From positions 1 through 46,219 of the forward strand of contig JAFEDK010000019.1 in the NCBI GenBank assembly GCA_018241665.1: a DNA stretch of 46,219 nt, read 5' to 3'. Origin of the DNA: Pseudomonadota bacterium. Its GTDB lineage: Bacteria > Pseudomonadota > Gammaproteobacteria > Burkholderiales > Rhodocyclaceae. The notes under the pieces are model-generated. The model did not search any database and was not told the DNA's origin. It worked only from the letters and a program-made list of their open reading frames with translations. The position numbers and the translations under genes were made by a program. The number at the start of each line of letters is the position of its first letter. Position 1 is the first letter of the stretch. Of this stretch, positions 8,220 to 16,371 are shown one piece after another.

Positions 8220-9485
8220 ATGCCGCTACCGATACTTGCCGACAGCCCCCTCCGCCCCACCGACGCGCTGCGCCGACTGATCGGCCTGCGCTGGTTGTCC
8301 CTTGGCGGCATGCTGACGACCATCGTCGCGGTGCCCTGGCTGCTCGACATTCCGCTGCCGGCACGCCCGCTGCTCGACATCTGGCTGGCGCTGGCGCTGT
8401 TCAACGGGGCCAGCCAGTTTCGGGCGCGCCGTCTCAACGAAGTGCGCGGCATCGAGCTGTTCCTGCAGCTGGCAGTCGACCTCCTCGGCTGGAGCGCCTT
8501 CCTGTACTTCACGGGCGGCGCGACCAATCCGCTGATCTCCCTGCTGCTGCCGCTGGTGGCCATCGGCGCCGCCACCCTGTCCGCCCCTTGGGCCTGGCTG
8601 CTGGCGGTGCTGGCGGTGGCCGCCTACTCGACCCTGTGGGAGTTCAACGAACAGCTGGACATCTACGATTCGGGCCTGGCCGTGCATTGGCACCTGGCCG
8701 GCATGTGGCTGACCTTCGCGCTGTCGGCCGGGGTCATCGTGTGGTACGTGGTGCGCATGACCGCCGCGATCCGCCTGCGCGACCAGGCCCTGTCCGAAGC
8801 CCGCGAGGCACGCCTGCGCAACGAACGCATCGTGGCCCTCGGCAATCTCGCCGCCGGCGCAGCCCACGAGCTGGGAACACCGCTGGGCACGATGGCCATC
8901 GTGGCCGGCGAGCTGGCCCGCAACCCGCAGCTGGACGACGATATCCGCGCCGACGCGGAGCTGCTGCGCGAGCAGATCGCCCATTGCAAGACCATCCTCG
9001 GCGGCCTGACTCTGCGCGCCGGCAGCCTGCGCGCCGAAGGTGGCAAAACCCTGCCTGCCGACACCTGGCTGCAGGGCATCACCGAACGCTGGCGCCGCCT
9101 GCGCCCCCATGTCCCACTGACGGTCCGCTGCGACTGCGGGAGGCCGGCCCCGGCCCTGATCGCCGACGCCACGCTGGAACAGGCCCTCCACAACCTCATC
9201 AACAACGCCGCCGATGCGTGCCCGGGTGGCGTCGAGTTCGATGCCATGGTCACCGAAGACGCCTTGGTGGTCCGTGTGCTGGACCGCGGCCCAGGCATGC
9301 CCGACACCCTGCAGCCGCATGCAGGACGCCAGCCCCTAGACAGCCGCAGCGAAGGGCTCGGCATCGGCCTGCTGCTGGCCTTCGGCGCGGTCGAGCGCTG
9401 CGCTGGGCAGATCCGCTTCGCCCCCCGCCCCGGCGGCGGTACCGAGGCCACCCTCACCCTTCCACTATCGGCCCTTCGCCCATGA
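8220..9485 (+). CDS. regB: Redox-sensing histidine kinase, RegB/PrrB/ActS family
   Basis: This 421-residue sensor has six membrane segments in the first 180 residues. It carries the quinone-linked redox box GGATNPLISLLLP (residues 99-111), the RegB-type H-box AAGAAHELGTPLGTM with phospho-accepting His216, a cysteine at 256 (IAHCKTIL) at the place of the redox-active cysteine of Rhodobacter RegB, and an ATPase domain (HNLINNAADA; GPGMP; EGLGIGLLLAFGAVE). It should sense membrane quinone/redox state and phosphorylate the response regulator whose gene overlaps its stop codon (ATGA). The family controls respiration, denitrification, carbon or nitrogen fixation. Targets here cannot be named. Confidence 0.95.
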   Translation: MPLPILADSPLRPTDALRRLIGLRWLSLGGMLTTIVAVPWLLDIPLPARPLLDIWLALALFNGASQFRARRLNEVRGIELFLQLAVDLLGWSAFLYFTGGATNPLISLLLPLVAIGAATLSAPWAWLLAVLAVAAYSTLWEFNEQLDIYDSGLAVHWHLAGMWLTFALSAGVIVWYVVRMTAAIRLRDQALSEAREARLRNERIVALGNLAAGAAHELGTPLGTMAIVAGELARNPQLDDDIRADAELLREQIAHCKTILGGLTLRAGSLRAEGGKTLPADTWLQGITERWRRLRPHVPLTVRCDCGRPAPALIADATLEQALHNLINNAADACPGGVEFDAMVTEDALVVRVLDRGPGMPDTLQPHAGRQPLDSRSEGLGIGLLLAFGAVERCAGQIRFAPRPGGGTEATLTLPLSALRP

Positions 9486-10024
9486 TCCAGCCGGACGCGC
9501 CCCACATTCTCGTCATCGACGACGACCCCGCCTTCAACCGCGTGCTGACCCGCGCCCTCGGCCAGCGCGGCTTCGCCGTCTTCGGCGCCCAGGAACCCGA
9601 GACGGCACTGGCACTGGCCCGCCAGCACGAGCCGGAATACGTGGTGCTCGACCTCAATATCGGCGGCAGCTCGGGGCTGCGCCTGATCGAGCCGCTGCTG
9701 GCGGTCAATCCCGACTGCCGCATCCTGGTCCTCACCGGCTACGCCAGCATCACCACCACGGTGGATGCGATCAAGCTCGGTGCCACCCAGTACCTGGCCA
9801 AGCCGGCCGACGTGGATGCGATCCTGAAGGCCCTCAACGCCACCGAGGTCGTCATCGACGACGAAGTGGCCACCAGCCCGATGTCGGTGGACCGGCTGGA
9901 ATGGGAGCACATCCAGCGCGTGCTCGCCGAACACGACGGCAATGTGTCAGCCACGGCGCGTGCGCTTAAAATGCACCGACGCACCCTGCAACGGAAACTG
10001 GCCAAGCGACCAGTCAAGGAATGA
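9482..10024 (+). CDS. regA: Response regulator of the RegA/PrrA/ActR family
   Basis: This 180-residue protein has a receiver domain (acidic pocket IDDDP at residues 12-16, phospho-acceptor Asp57 in VVLDLNIGG, switch Thr in LVLTGYASI, Lys in YLAKPAD) and a C-terminal Fis-like helix-turn-helix (HIQRVLAEHDGNVSATARAL then MHRRTLQRKLAKRP). Both halves are near-diagnostic for RegA. It begins at an ATG that overlaps the kinase stop and ends by overlapping the start of hslR, so the three are translationally coupled. Confidence 0.95.
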   Translation: MIQPDAPHILVIDDDPAFNRVLTRALGQRGFAVFGAQEPETALALARQHEPEYVVLDLNIGGSSGLRLIEPLLAVNPDCRILVLTGYASITTTVDAIKLGATQYLAKPADVDAILKALNATEVVIDDEVATSPMSVDRLEWEHIQRVLAEHDGNVSATARALKMHRRTLQRKLAKRPVKE

Positions 10025-10422
10025 AACCTTCAGACAACCCCGACGATCGCGTCCGCCTCGACAAATGGCTGTGGGCGGCGCGTTTTTACAAGCACCGCAC
10101 ACTGGCCACCGAGGCCGTGGACGGCGGCAAGATCCAGCTCAACGGCATCCGCGTGAAGCCGGCCAAGGAAGTGAAGATCGGCGACACCGTCGACATCCAG
10201 CTCGCTGAAACCCACTTCAAGGTGATCGTGAAGGGCATCGCCGACAAGCGCGGCAGCGCCCCGGTCGCCCAGGGCCTTTATGAGGAAACCGCCGACAGCG
10301 TTACCGCGCGGGAAAACCAGAAAGAGCAGCGCCAGCTCGCCGCCACACCGGGCGCCGACCTGCACGGCCGCCCGACCAAGCGCGACCGCCGCCAGATGGG
10401 CCGCTTCACCGGCGAGTATTGA
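10021..10422 (+). CDS. hslR: Heat-shock protein 15, S4-domain RNA-binding protein
   Basis: This 133-residue protein has an N-terminal S4 RNA-binding domain (VRLDKWLWAARFYKHRTLA, then GGKIQLNGIRVKPAKEVKIGD) and a basic C-terminal tail (GRPTKRDRRQMGRF). This is the layout of Hsp15, which in E. coli binds stalled 50S subunits carrying nascent chains and helps recycle them. The start codon overlaps the regA stop (ATGA). The coupling to a redox two-component system is a neighbourhood observation; functional linkage is unproven. Confidence 0.92.
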   Translation: MKPSDNPDDRVRLDKWLWAARFYKHRTLATEAVDGGKIQLNGIRVKPAKEVKIGDTVDIQLAETHFKVIVKGIADKRGSAPVAQGLYEETADSVTARENQKEQRQLAATPGADLHGRPTKRDRRQMGRFTGEY

Positions 10423-10476
10423 GCCCCTTTAGCGGGCGGGATACGGATACCGCCCCTGCCAGCCTGGGCCTGGGCC

Positions 10477-10602
10477 TGGGCCTGGGGCTGTGGGCCTGGG
10501 GCTGTGGGCCTGGGGCTGTGGGCCTGGGGCTGTGGGCCTGGGGCTGTGGGCCTGGGGCTGTGGGCCTGGGGCTGTGGGCCTGGGGCTGTGGGCCTGGGGC
10601 TG
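10477..10602. repeat. Nine exact tandem copies of a G-rich 14-mer
   Basis: The unit TGGGCCTGGGGCTG repeats nine times without error and is preceded by a short GGGCCT series (10466-10476). The last copy runs straight into the left arm of repeat locus D. The plus strand therefore has about 21 consecutive runs of three or more G, spaced 3-4 bases apart, a strong G-quadruplex pattern. It lies in the 3' region of hslR. All frames are open on the minus strand only because the unit lacks stops; there is no reason to think it codes. Confidence 0.95.
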
Positions 10603-10670
10603 TGGGGGCGAATTCATTCGCCCAAGAAGCTTGTTTTTGCCGACGGAGGGCGAATGAATTCGCCCCCACA
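10601..10670. repeat. REP/BIME-like paired inverted repeat, locus D
   Basis: The left arm is at 10601-10623 and the right arm at 10648-10670, both with exact cores. It sits between convergent hslR and the AEC transporter gene. The right side continues into three spaced copies of CCCCACA (10664-10670, 10679-10685, 10694-10700), and the left side is the 14-mer array, so both outer edges carry reiterated pieces of the element's end. Confidence 0.9.
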
Positions 10671-10730
10671 AGAGGCACCCCCACAAAAGACCTCCCCACA
10701 GGTCGGTTCGCCCTGGGTTGGGCCTGCCCC

Positions 10731-11603
10731 CTACAGTCCGAGGGCCAGCGCCAGCGGCAGGAAGCCCAGTGCCGCCAGGTTGCCGATCAGCACGATGGAG
10801 GCGACCTTTTCCGGCTCCTGGTGGTAGCGCTCGGCGAACATGTAATTGAGCACCGCCGGCGGCAGCGCGCCGAACACCAGCAGCAATGCCCGCTCCTGGG
10901 GCGCCAAGGGCACCAGCAGCATCAGCCCGGCGGCCAGCAGCATGCCGATCAGCGGCCGCGCGACGGCGCCAAGCAGGCCAAGGCGGATCTCGGCGATGCG
11001 CGACTCGGTGAGCCGCACACCCAGCGCAAACAGCATGAGCGGGATCGAGATGTCGCCAAGCATCTTGATCGCCAGCATCGCCGGCGGCCACACCTCGATG
11101 CCGGCGATGCCCACCGCGAGGCCGGCCACGGTGGCCAGTACCGACGGCACTCTCCACACGTTGCCCAGCTTCGTATGGTGATCCAGCAGCCAGGCGCCAA
11201 AGGAAAAGTGCAGCAGGTTGGAGACCATGAACATCACCACCGCCGGTGCCAGCGCCTGCTCGCCAAAGGCCAGTACCGCCAGCGGCAGGCCCAGGTTGCC
11301 GCAGTTGTTGAACATGATCGGCGGCATGAAGGTCTTCGGCTGGAGGCCCAGCAGTTTGGCGACCCACCAGCCGGCCACGCCGGAACCGATCACCAGAGCC
11401 AGCGTCACCCACAGCAGCGGCAGGTATTCGACGATATGAAAGGACTTGTTGGCGAGCGCGGCGAAGATCAGCGCCGGCACGAAGACGTCCAGATTCAGCT
11501 TGTTGGCGTGAGACAGGTCGGGACGGGCACGCTTGCCAACCAGATAGCCGACCGTGGTGATGGCGAACAGCGGGAAAAGAATAGAGACGATGCGGAGGAG
11601 CAT
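10731..11603 (-). CDS. AEC-family (auxin efflux carrier-like) transporter
   Basis: This 290-residue protein has about ten hydrophobic helices in two halves, with the family patterns PLFAITTVGYLVGKRA near the start and MFNNCGNLGLPLAVL in the middle (the conserved Asn-Cys-Gly-Asn break of bile acid/AEC-type carriers). Family members export or exchange small organic anions such as malonate or malate; the substrate here is unknown. ATG 11603 (MLLRIVSILFPLF) gives a normal N-terminus; a longer in-frame start at 11723 would run through the hslU terminator and is rejected. It is transcribed in the same direction as hslVU but separated by a large palindrome. Confidence 0.88.
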   Translation of the reverse strand: MLLRIVSILFPLFAITTVGYLVGKRARPDLSHANKLNLDVFVPALIFAALANKSFHIVEYLPLLWVTLALVIGSGVAGWWVAKLLGLQPKTFMPPIMFNNCGNLGLPLAVLAFGEQALAPAVVMFMVSNLLHFSFGAWLLDHHTKLGNVWRVPSVLATVAGLAVGIAGIEVWPPAMLAIKMLGDISIPLMLFALGVRLTESRIAEIRLGLLGAVARPLIGMLLAAGLMLLVPLAPQERALLLVFGALPPAVLNYMFAERYHQEPEKVASIVLIGNLAALGFLPLALALGL

Positions 11604-11690
11604 GGCACGCAGGCAAGAAGTTGAGGGAGCTGCACGCCGCCCCTCCCAGTGGCTGCGCGCCGTCACACATATACGCGATTCATTCTGCAA

Positions 11691-11728
11691 ATGAAATGAG
11701 GGGCTGCCCGGGCAGCCCCTCATTTCAT
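11691..11728 (-). terminator. Perfect 38-bp palindrome after hslU
   Basis: ATGAAATGAGGGGCTGCCC is followed at once by its exact reverse complement. It lies 22 bp past the hslU stop and before the AEC start region, so it most likely ends the hslVU transcript. After the stem the minus strand reads only TTTGC, a weak T-tract. It could instead act as an mRNA 3' stabiliser. Confidence 0.7.
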
Positions 11729-11750
11729 GCCATCGCGCTAACGCGGCGTA

Positions 11751-13088
11751 TTACAGCACGTAGCGGGCGAGGTCTTCGCGCTGGGCCAGCATCTCAAGGC
11801 GGGCATCCACGTAGGCCGCATCGACCAGTACCTTCTGGGCGCCAGCCTTGCCGGCTTCGAAGGCCAGCTCCTCGAGCAGCTTTTCCATCACCGTGTACAG
11901 ACGGCGGGCACCGATATTCTCGGTTTTCTCGTTCACCTGGAAGGCGATCTCGGCCAGGCGGCGGATGCCTTCCGGCGCGAACTCGAGGCTCACGTCATCG
12001 GTGGCCAGCAGGGCTTCGTACTGGCGGGTCAGGCAAGCGTCGGTCTGGGTCAGGATGCGCTCGAAATCCTCGACGGACAGGGACTCCAGCTCGACACGGA
12101 TCGGGAAGCGGCCCTGCAGCTCGGGGATCAGGTCGCTCGGGCGGGACAGGTGGAAGGCCCCGCTGGCGATGAACAGGATGTGGTCGGTCTTGATCATCCC
12201 GTACTTGGTGCTGATCGTCGTACCTTCCACCAGCGGCAGCAGGTCGCGCTGCACACCCTGGCGGGACACGTCTGCGCCGTGGCTGTCGGAGCGGGTGGCG
12301 ATCTTGTCGATCTCGTCGAGGAAGACGATGCCGTTCTGCTCGACCATGCGCAGCGCCTCGGTCTTGAGGTCTTCCTCATTGACCAGCTTGGCGGCCTCCT
12401 CGTCGGCGAGCAGCTTGATGGCCTCGCTGATCTTCAGCTTGCGGGACTTCTTCTTTCCGCCGCCCATGTTCTGGAACATGCTCTGCAGCTGGCCGGTGAG
12501 CTCTTCCATGCCCGGGGGCGCGAGAATCTCGGCGGTCATGCCCGGCACGGACACTTCGAGTTCGATCTCCTTGTCGTCGAGCTCGCCCTCGCGCAGCTTC
12601 TTGCGGAATTTCTGGCGCGTGGCGTTATCTTCGGCGGCCGGGGCCTCCTCGCCAAAACCGATGGTCGGCCGGGCCGGCGGCAGCAGGATGTCGAGCACCC
12701 GATCTTCGGCAGCGTCCAGCGCGCGATCACGGACCTTCTTCATGGCCTGCTCGCGATGGCCCTTGATGGCGATTTCCACCAGGTCGCGGATGATGGTGTC
12801 CACGTCGCGGCCCACATAACCGACCTCGGTGAACTTGGTCGCCTCGACCTTGATGAAAGGCGCGTTGGCCAGGCGGGCCAGGCGGCGGGCGATCTCGGTC
12901 TTGCCGACACCGGTCGGCCCGATCATCAGGATGTTCTTGGGGGTGATCTCGCTCTTCAGCGGCTCGGCCACCTGGGCGCGCCGCCAGCGGTTGCGCAGGG
13001 CCACCGCAACGGCCTTCTTGGCCTTGCCCTGGCCGACGATGTGCTTGTCGAGTTCGGAGACGATCTCCGGAGGCGTCATCTGGGTCAT
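11751..13088 (-). CDS. hslU: ATP-dependent protease ATPase subunit HslU
   Basis: This 445-residue AAA+ unfoldase has Walker A GPTGVGKT (57-64), the pore motif region GYVGRDV, Walker [10 protein letters not shown], sensor residues in the [20 protein letters not shown] region, and the HslU C-terminus ending LARYVL that docks into HslV. It forms a hexameric ring feeding unfolded substrates to the HslV dodecamer in the cytoplasm. ATG 13088 is chosen because it overlaps the hslV stop by four bases; a longer start at 13133 lies within hslV. Confidence 0.98.
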   Translation of the reverse strand: MTQMTPPEIVSELDKHIVGQGKAKKAVAVALRNRWRRAQVAEPLKSEITPKNILMIGPTGVGKTEIARRLARLANAPFIKVEATKFTEVGYVGRDVDTIIRDLVEIAIKGHREQAMKKVRDRALDAAEDRVLDILLPPARPTIGFGEEAPAAEDNATRQKFRKKLREGELDDKEIELEVSVPGMTAEILAPPGMEELTGQLQSMFQNMGGGKKKSRKLKISEAIKLLADEEAAKLVNEEDLKTEALRMVEQNGIVFLDEIDKIATRSDSHGADVSRQGVQRDLLPLVEGTTISTKYGMIKTDHILFIASGAFHLSRPSDLIPELQGRFPIRVELESLSVEDFERILTQTDACLTRQYEALLATDDVSLEFAPEGIRRLAEIAFQVNEKTENIGARRLYTVMEKLLEELAFEAGKAGAQKVLVDAAYVDARLEMLAQREDLARYVL

Positions 13089-13624
13089 GGGGTCAGCACC
13101 TCGATGGTATGGCACTGGTTGGTGTAGATGCACAGGTCGCCGGCGATGGTCAGGGACTTCTTGATGACCTCTTCGGGCGCCAGCTCGGTGTTCTCGATGA
13201 GGGCGCGCGCCGCCGACTGGGCGTAGGCGCCACCGCTGCCGATCGCGACGATGCCCTGCTCCGGCTCCAGCACGTCGCCGTTGCCGGTGATGATCAGGGA
13301 GTTGTCCAGGTCGGCCACCGCCAGCATGGCTTCCAGGCGGCGCAGCGCGCGGTCGGTACGCCAGTCCTTGGCGAGCTCGACGGCACTGCGCACCAGGTTG
13401 CCCTGGTGTTTCTCGAGCTTGGCCTCGAAGCGCTCGAACAGCGTGAAGGCATCCGCGGTACCACCGGCAAAACCGGCCAGGATGCGGTCCTGGTACAGCT
13501 TGCGGACCTTGCGGGCGCTGGCCTTGATGACGATGTTACCGAGCGTGACCTGGCCGTCGCCACCAAGGGCCACGTGCCGGCCGCGCCGGACCGAGAGGAT
13601 GGTAGTGCCGTGATATTGTTCCAT
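13085..13624 (-). CDS. hslV: ATP-dependent protease peptidase subunit HslV
   Basis: This 179-residue protein has a proteasome-type fold. The start reads [15 protein letters not shown]; as in other betaproteobacteria a short propeptide ending in Gly precedes the catalytic threonine (Thr7), which becomes the N-terminal nucleophile. Conserved patterns are [18 protein letters not shown] and [12 protein letters not shown]. The stop overlaps the hslU start, giving the usual hslVU operon. No clear sigma-32 promoter was recognised in the 79-bp gap upstream, so it may share a transcript with the STAS gene before it. Confidence 0.98.
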   Translation of the reverse strand: MEQYHGTTILSVRRGRHVALGGDGQVTLGNIVIKASARKVRKLYQDRILAGFAGGTADAFTLFERFEAKLEKHQGNLVRSAVELAKDWRTDRALRRLEAMLAVADLDNSLIITGNGDVLEPEQGIVAIGSGGAYAQSAARALIENTELAPEEVIKKSLTIAGDLCIYTNQCHTIEVLTP

Positions 13625-13703
13625 CGGACCGATCTGGGGGCGGAAAAAAGGATTGCAAGCCCTGTCGGGCCGCAAATTATCAACCGGACAACCCGTCGCG
13701 GCC

Positions 13704-14930
13704 TCAGCCGCGCAGTTCGATGCGTGCTACCTGGTGCACGCCCATCACCTGCATCAGGGCTGCCACCATCGAGTTGACGCTCTTCAGGACCACCAGCCGC
13801 CCCTGGGCATGCAGCTGCGAGATCACGTTGAACAGCGTGCCGGCGGACACGAAGTCCATGCGGCGCAGGCGGCTACAGTCCACATCCACCTTGTTGCGGT
13901 TGTGGGCGAAGCTGGAGATCTTGCGCAGGATGTCGGCATTGGGACCGGTCACCTCACCCTCCAGCACATAGGTATCGCTCATCTCGACGGCCAGGGAGTC
14001 GGCCTCGATCTGGCTGTCGGTCACCGCTGGCGGCGGCTCCCAGGACGGTGGCGACTCCTCGAAGGTCATCGCGTATTCGAGGGCCTGCTCCTCGAAGCGC
14101 TCCTGCTGGTCGGTGTATTGCAGGATCTCTAGGAACAACAGCCAGATGGTCTGGTTCTCGCGCTTGCCGCTCTTCACCATGCCACCCAGCACGCTCGCCA
14201 GATGTGGCGCACCGAGCAGGGACAGCTTGATCTTGGCCCGGCGCAGCCCGCGGACGGCACGCAGCAGCAGCTCCGCGCCGGCATTGTCGACGCCGCGCAG
14301 GCGGGTCAGGTCGATACGCAGCGCACCGGTGCGCATGCCGATCTGGATCAGCTGGGCAAACTGGGCTGCGGCCTGTGAACCCAGCACGCCGGACAGGTTG
14401 ACCGTCTGGGCCTTGGCTTCGCTACCCCGCGAGGCCTGCAGGGAGAGATCCTGCCAGGCGGGCGGCGAGCGTTCGAATTCGGTGGCAAAAGTGAGGCTCC
14501 GGGTCTCGAAACACTCTTTCTGGCCGGTCAGGCGGAGCAGGTCGAGCAGCATGCCCCACAGCACAAAGCGGGCATCCCCCGGGATCGTCGTATCAAGCGC
14601 GTGCTCCAGTACCGAGCGTGCGTCCTCGTAGCCGCCATTGGCGTAGAGGATGGCCGCCTCCTCGGCCGACGGGGACATCTCCTCGACGCCTTCTTCGATA
14701 TGCACCTTGTCGGCACACTGGGCCAGCACCCGGTTGAGGTCGCCGCCGGCGACGGTGAACTCAAGGGACGAGGATTCGGTACGGGGCCCCGGCGAGCGGG
14801 GTGTGGAAGGGCGCGGGGCCGTGGTCGGCGGCGGCGGTGTCGATGGCGCAGCGGATCCCGTCGAAGCCCGGGAACGGGGTGCAGGACTTCCGGCAGGTAC
14901 AGGCTTCTTGCCGAAAAACGGTAGCACCAC
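13704..14930 (-). CDS. Protein with two STAS-like domains and an internal duplication
   Basis: This protein of about 408 residues has a Pro/Ser/Thr-rich linker near the N-terminus, a helical segment, a first STAS-like domain (about residues 174-254), a second helical segment and a C-terminal STAS domain (about 314-407; [20 protein letters not shown]). A motif is repeated in front of or between them: [20 protein letters not shown] (about 140-159) and [20 protein letters not shown] (about 279-298). STAS domains act as anti-anti-sigma switches or in transport regulation. GTG 14930 has GGAGG eight bases upstream; TTG 14963 is an alternative 11 codons earlier with a weaker site. It is encoded just upstream of hslV. 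Function unknown. Confidence 0.8.
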   Translation of the reverse strand: MVLPFFGKKPVPAGSPAPRSRASTGSAAPSTPPPPTTAPRPSTPRSPGPRTESSSLEFTVAGGDLNRVLAQCADKVHIEEGVEEMSPSAEEAAILYANGGYEDARSVLEHALDTTIPGDARFVLWGMLLDLLRLTGQKECFETRSLTFATEFERSPPAWQDLSLQASRGSEAKAQTVNLSGVLGSQAAAQFAQLIQIGMRTGALRIDLTRLRGVDNAGAELLLRAVRGLRRAKIKLSLLGAPHLASVLGGMVKSGKRENQTIWLLFLEILQYTDQQERFEEQALEYAMTFEESPPSWEPPPAVTDSQIEADSLAVEMSDTYVLEGEVTGPNADILRKISSFAHNRNKVDVDCSRLRRMDFVSAGTLFNVISQLHAQGRLVVLKSVNSMVAALMQVMGVHQVARIELRG

Positions 14931-15003
14931 TCCAATTTCCTCCGCGGTAATTGCTTTTGACAATTAAAGAGGATACCACTCTACAAAGCACCCAATCGCT
15001 GTT

Positions 15004-15795
15004 TTACATCCGGTCGTATTTCACGGACGAAACCACAAACAGCATAACCATCAGCAATACGCATATCGGCCCGAAGGGTTGATCGAAGCCCAGGGAAACC
15101 GCAAAGGCAAAGGCATAGCCCGCCATGCCGATCAGCGCCGACCAGCCCAGCCCGGCGCGCCAGCTGCTGCCGAAGCGGTAGGCGATCAGCGGCGGCACGA
15201 ACACCAGCGCGAAGGCCGCCATCACGCCGAGGCTGACGGTTGCCAGGGCCACCGCCAGGCCGGCGAGAAGATCGAAGAGCATCAGGCGCGGCCGCTCGCT
15301 GCGCCCCCGTGCCTGATAGAAGGCCGGGAAGAAACGCCCAAGCAGCAGCGGCCGGGACAGCCAGGCCAGCAGCGGCAGGACCACGACGCAGGTGGTGGCG
15401 GCCGCCGCCAGATGGCCCTCCCCGGTGAAATACAGCTGGCCGTCGAACAGGGCATGACCAGCCTGCTCGGCCAGCGGGTGGTTGGCCACCAGCAGCACGC
15501 CGCCGGCCCAGGCCAGCAACATCATCAGCGCGTAGGCATTGGCACCGGCGCGCGCCGCCAGCCCTTTCAACACCGCCGCCAGCAGGGCGGCCAGCACGCC
15601 ACCGGCCACCATCGGCCAGTCGAGGACCATCGCCAGCAGCGCGCCAGCCGAGGCCATCTGCGCGAAGGCCAGCGCAGCCAGCCACTCGTTGCGCAGGCGC
15701 AGGTACATGCCGATCAGCGGCAGGAGCCCGGCCAGCAGCAGGCCGGTGAAAAATGGCACCCGGAACAGCGGGTCGAACAACAGATCGAAACTCAT
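15004..15795 (-). CDS. Metal ABC transporter permease (ZnuB-like)
   Basis: This 263-residue membrane protein of the ABC-3 family has about eight helices, beginning PLFRVPFFTGLLLAGLLPLI and including MASAGALLAMVLDWP. Such permeases import zinc, manganese or iron with a periplasmic binding protein and an ATPase. The start overlaps the ATPase stop (ATGA), and the binding protein gene is next upstream, so the three form a complete importer. Metal identity is inferred from the COG0523 GTPase in the same gene run and remains open between zinc and manganese. Confidence 0.88.
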   Translation of the reverse strand: MSFDLLFDPLFRVPFFTGLLLAGLLPLIGMYLRLRNEWLAALAFAQMASAGALLAMVLDWPMVAGGVLAALLAAVLKGLAARAGANAYALMMLLAWAGGVLLVANHPLAEQAGHALFDGQLYFTGEGHLAAAATTCVVVLPLLAWLSRPLLLGRFFPAFYQARGRSERPRLMLFDLLAGLAVALATVSLGVMAAFALVFVPPLIAYRFGSSWRAGLGWSALIGMAGYAFAFAVSLGFDQPFGPICVLLMVMLFVVSSVKYDRM

Positions 15796-16361
15796 GCGCC
15801 AATCTCCACCACGCGTGTGCACACCTCGTCGATCAGGCCGTGGTCGTGGGACACGATGACGATCCCCTGCCCCGCATGGGCGTGCCCGAGCCAGTCGATC
15901 AGGAAGGCCACGCCGGCCCGGTCGAGGTTATTGGTCGGCTCATCGAGCAGGATCAGGTCCGCCGGCGCCGTCAGGCAAGCCCACAGGCGCAAGAACTGCA
16001 ACTGGCCGCCGGACAGGCGGTCGAGGCGCCGGTCCAGCCTTTCGGCAAGCCAGGACGGCAGGCCGTCCGGCGTCGCACCGGTCAGCGCCAGCAGCTCCCG
16101 GCCGGTCAATGGCACCCCGCGCAGATCGTCAAAGCCTTGGGCCTGATGGGAGATCTGCAGGCCCGGAGCCTTGTCGACCGCCCCCTCGAAGACTCTCACG
16201 CCACCCCACAGGGCTTTCAGCAGCGTGGACTTGCCGGCCCCGTTGGGGCCAGCAAGGCCGAGGATCTCCCCCCGGTTCAGCGCGAAACTCAGCGGCCCGG
16301 CCACTGGCGCGGCATAGCCCGCCACCAGTCCGCTCACCCGCAGCAGAAGATCATCGGCCAT
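15792..16361 (-). CDS. Metal ABC transporter ATPase (ZnuC-like, short)
   Basis: At 189 residues it is shorter than typical ZnuC (about 250). All catalytic elements are present: Walker A GPNGAGKST, Q-loop (ISHQAQGF), signature LSGGQLQ, Walker B LILLDEPTNNLD and the switch histidine in VIVSHDHGLID. The missing length is mostly the region after the switch histidine, where larger homologues have a C-terminal extension. Its start lies 10 bp after the binding-protein stop and its stop overlaps the permease start. Confidence 0.88.
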   Translation of the reverse strand: MADDLLLRVSGLVAGYAAPVAGPLSFALNRGEILGLAGPNGAGKSTLLKALWGGVRVFEGAVDKAPGLQISHQAQGFDDLRGVPLTGRELLALTGATPDGLPSWLAERLDRRLDRLSGGQLQFLRLWACLTAPADLILLDEPTNNLDRAGVAFLIDWLGHAHAGQGIVIVSHDHGLIDEVCTRVVEIGA

Positions 16362-16371
16362 CTCGCAGTCC

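Noticed and set aside
10429-11670. A possible repeat protein with a 14-residue Pro/Gly/Gln/His unit read from the 14-mer array
   Set aside because: The unit length is not a multiple of three, so every frame is open alike; the frame is antisense or out of frame to the AEC gene and has no ribosome site.
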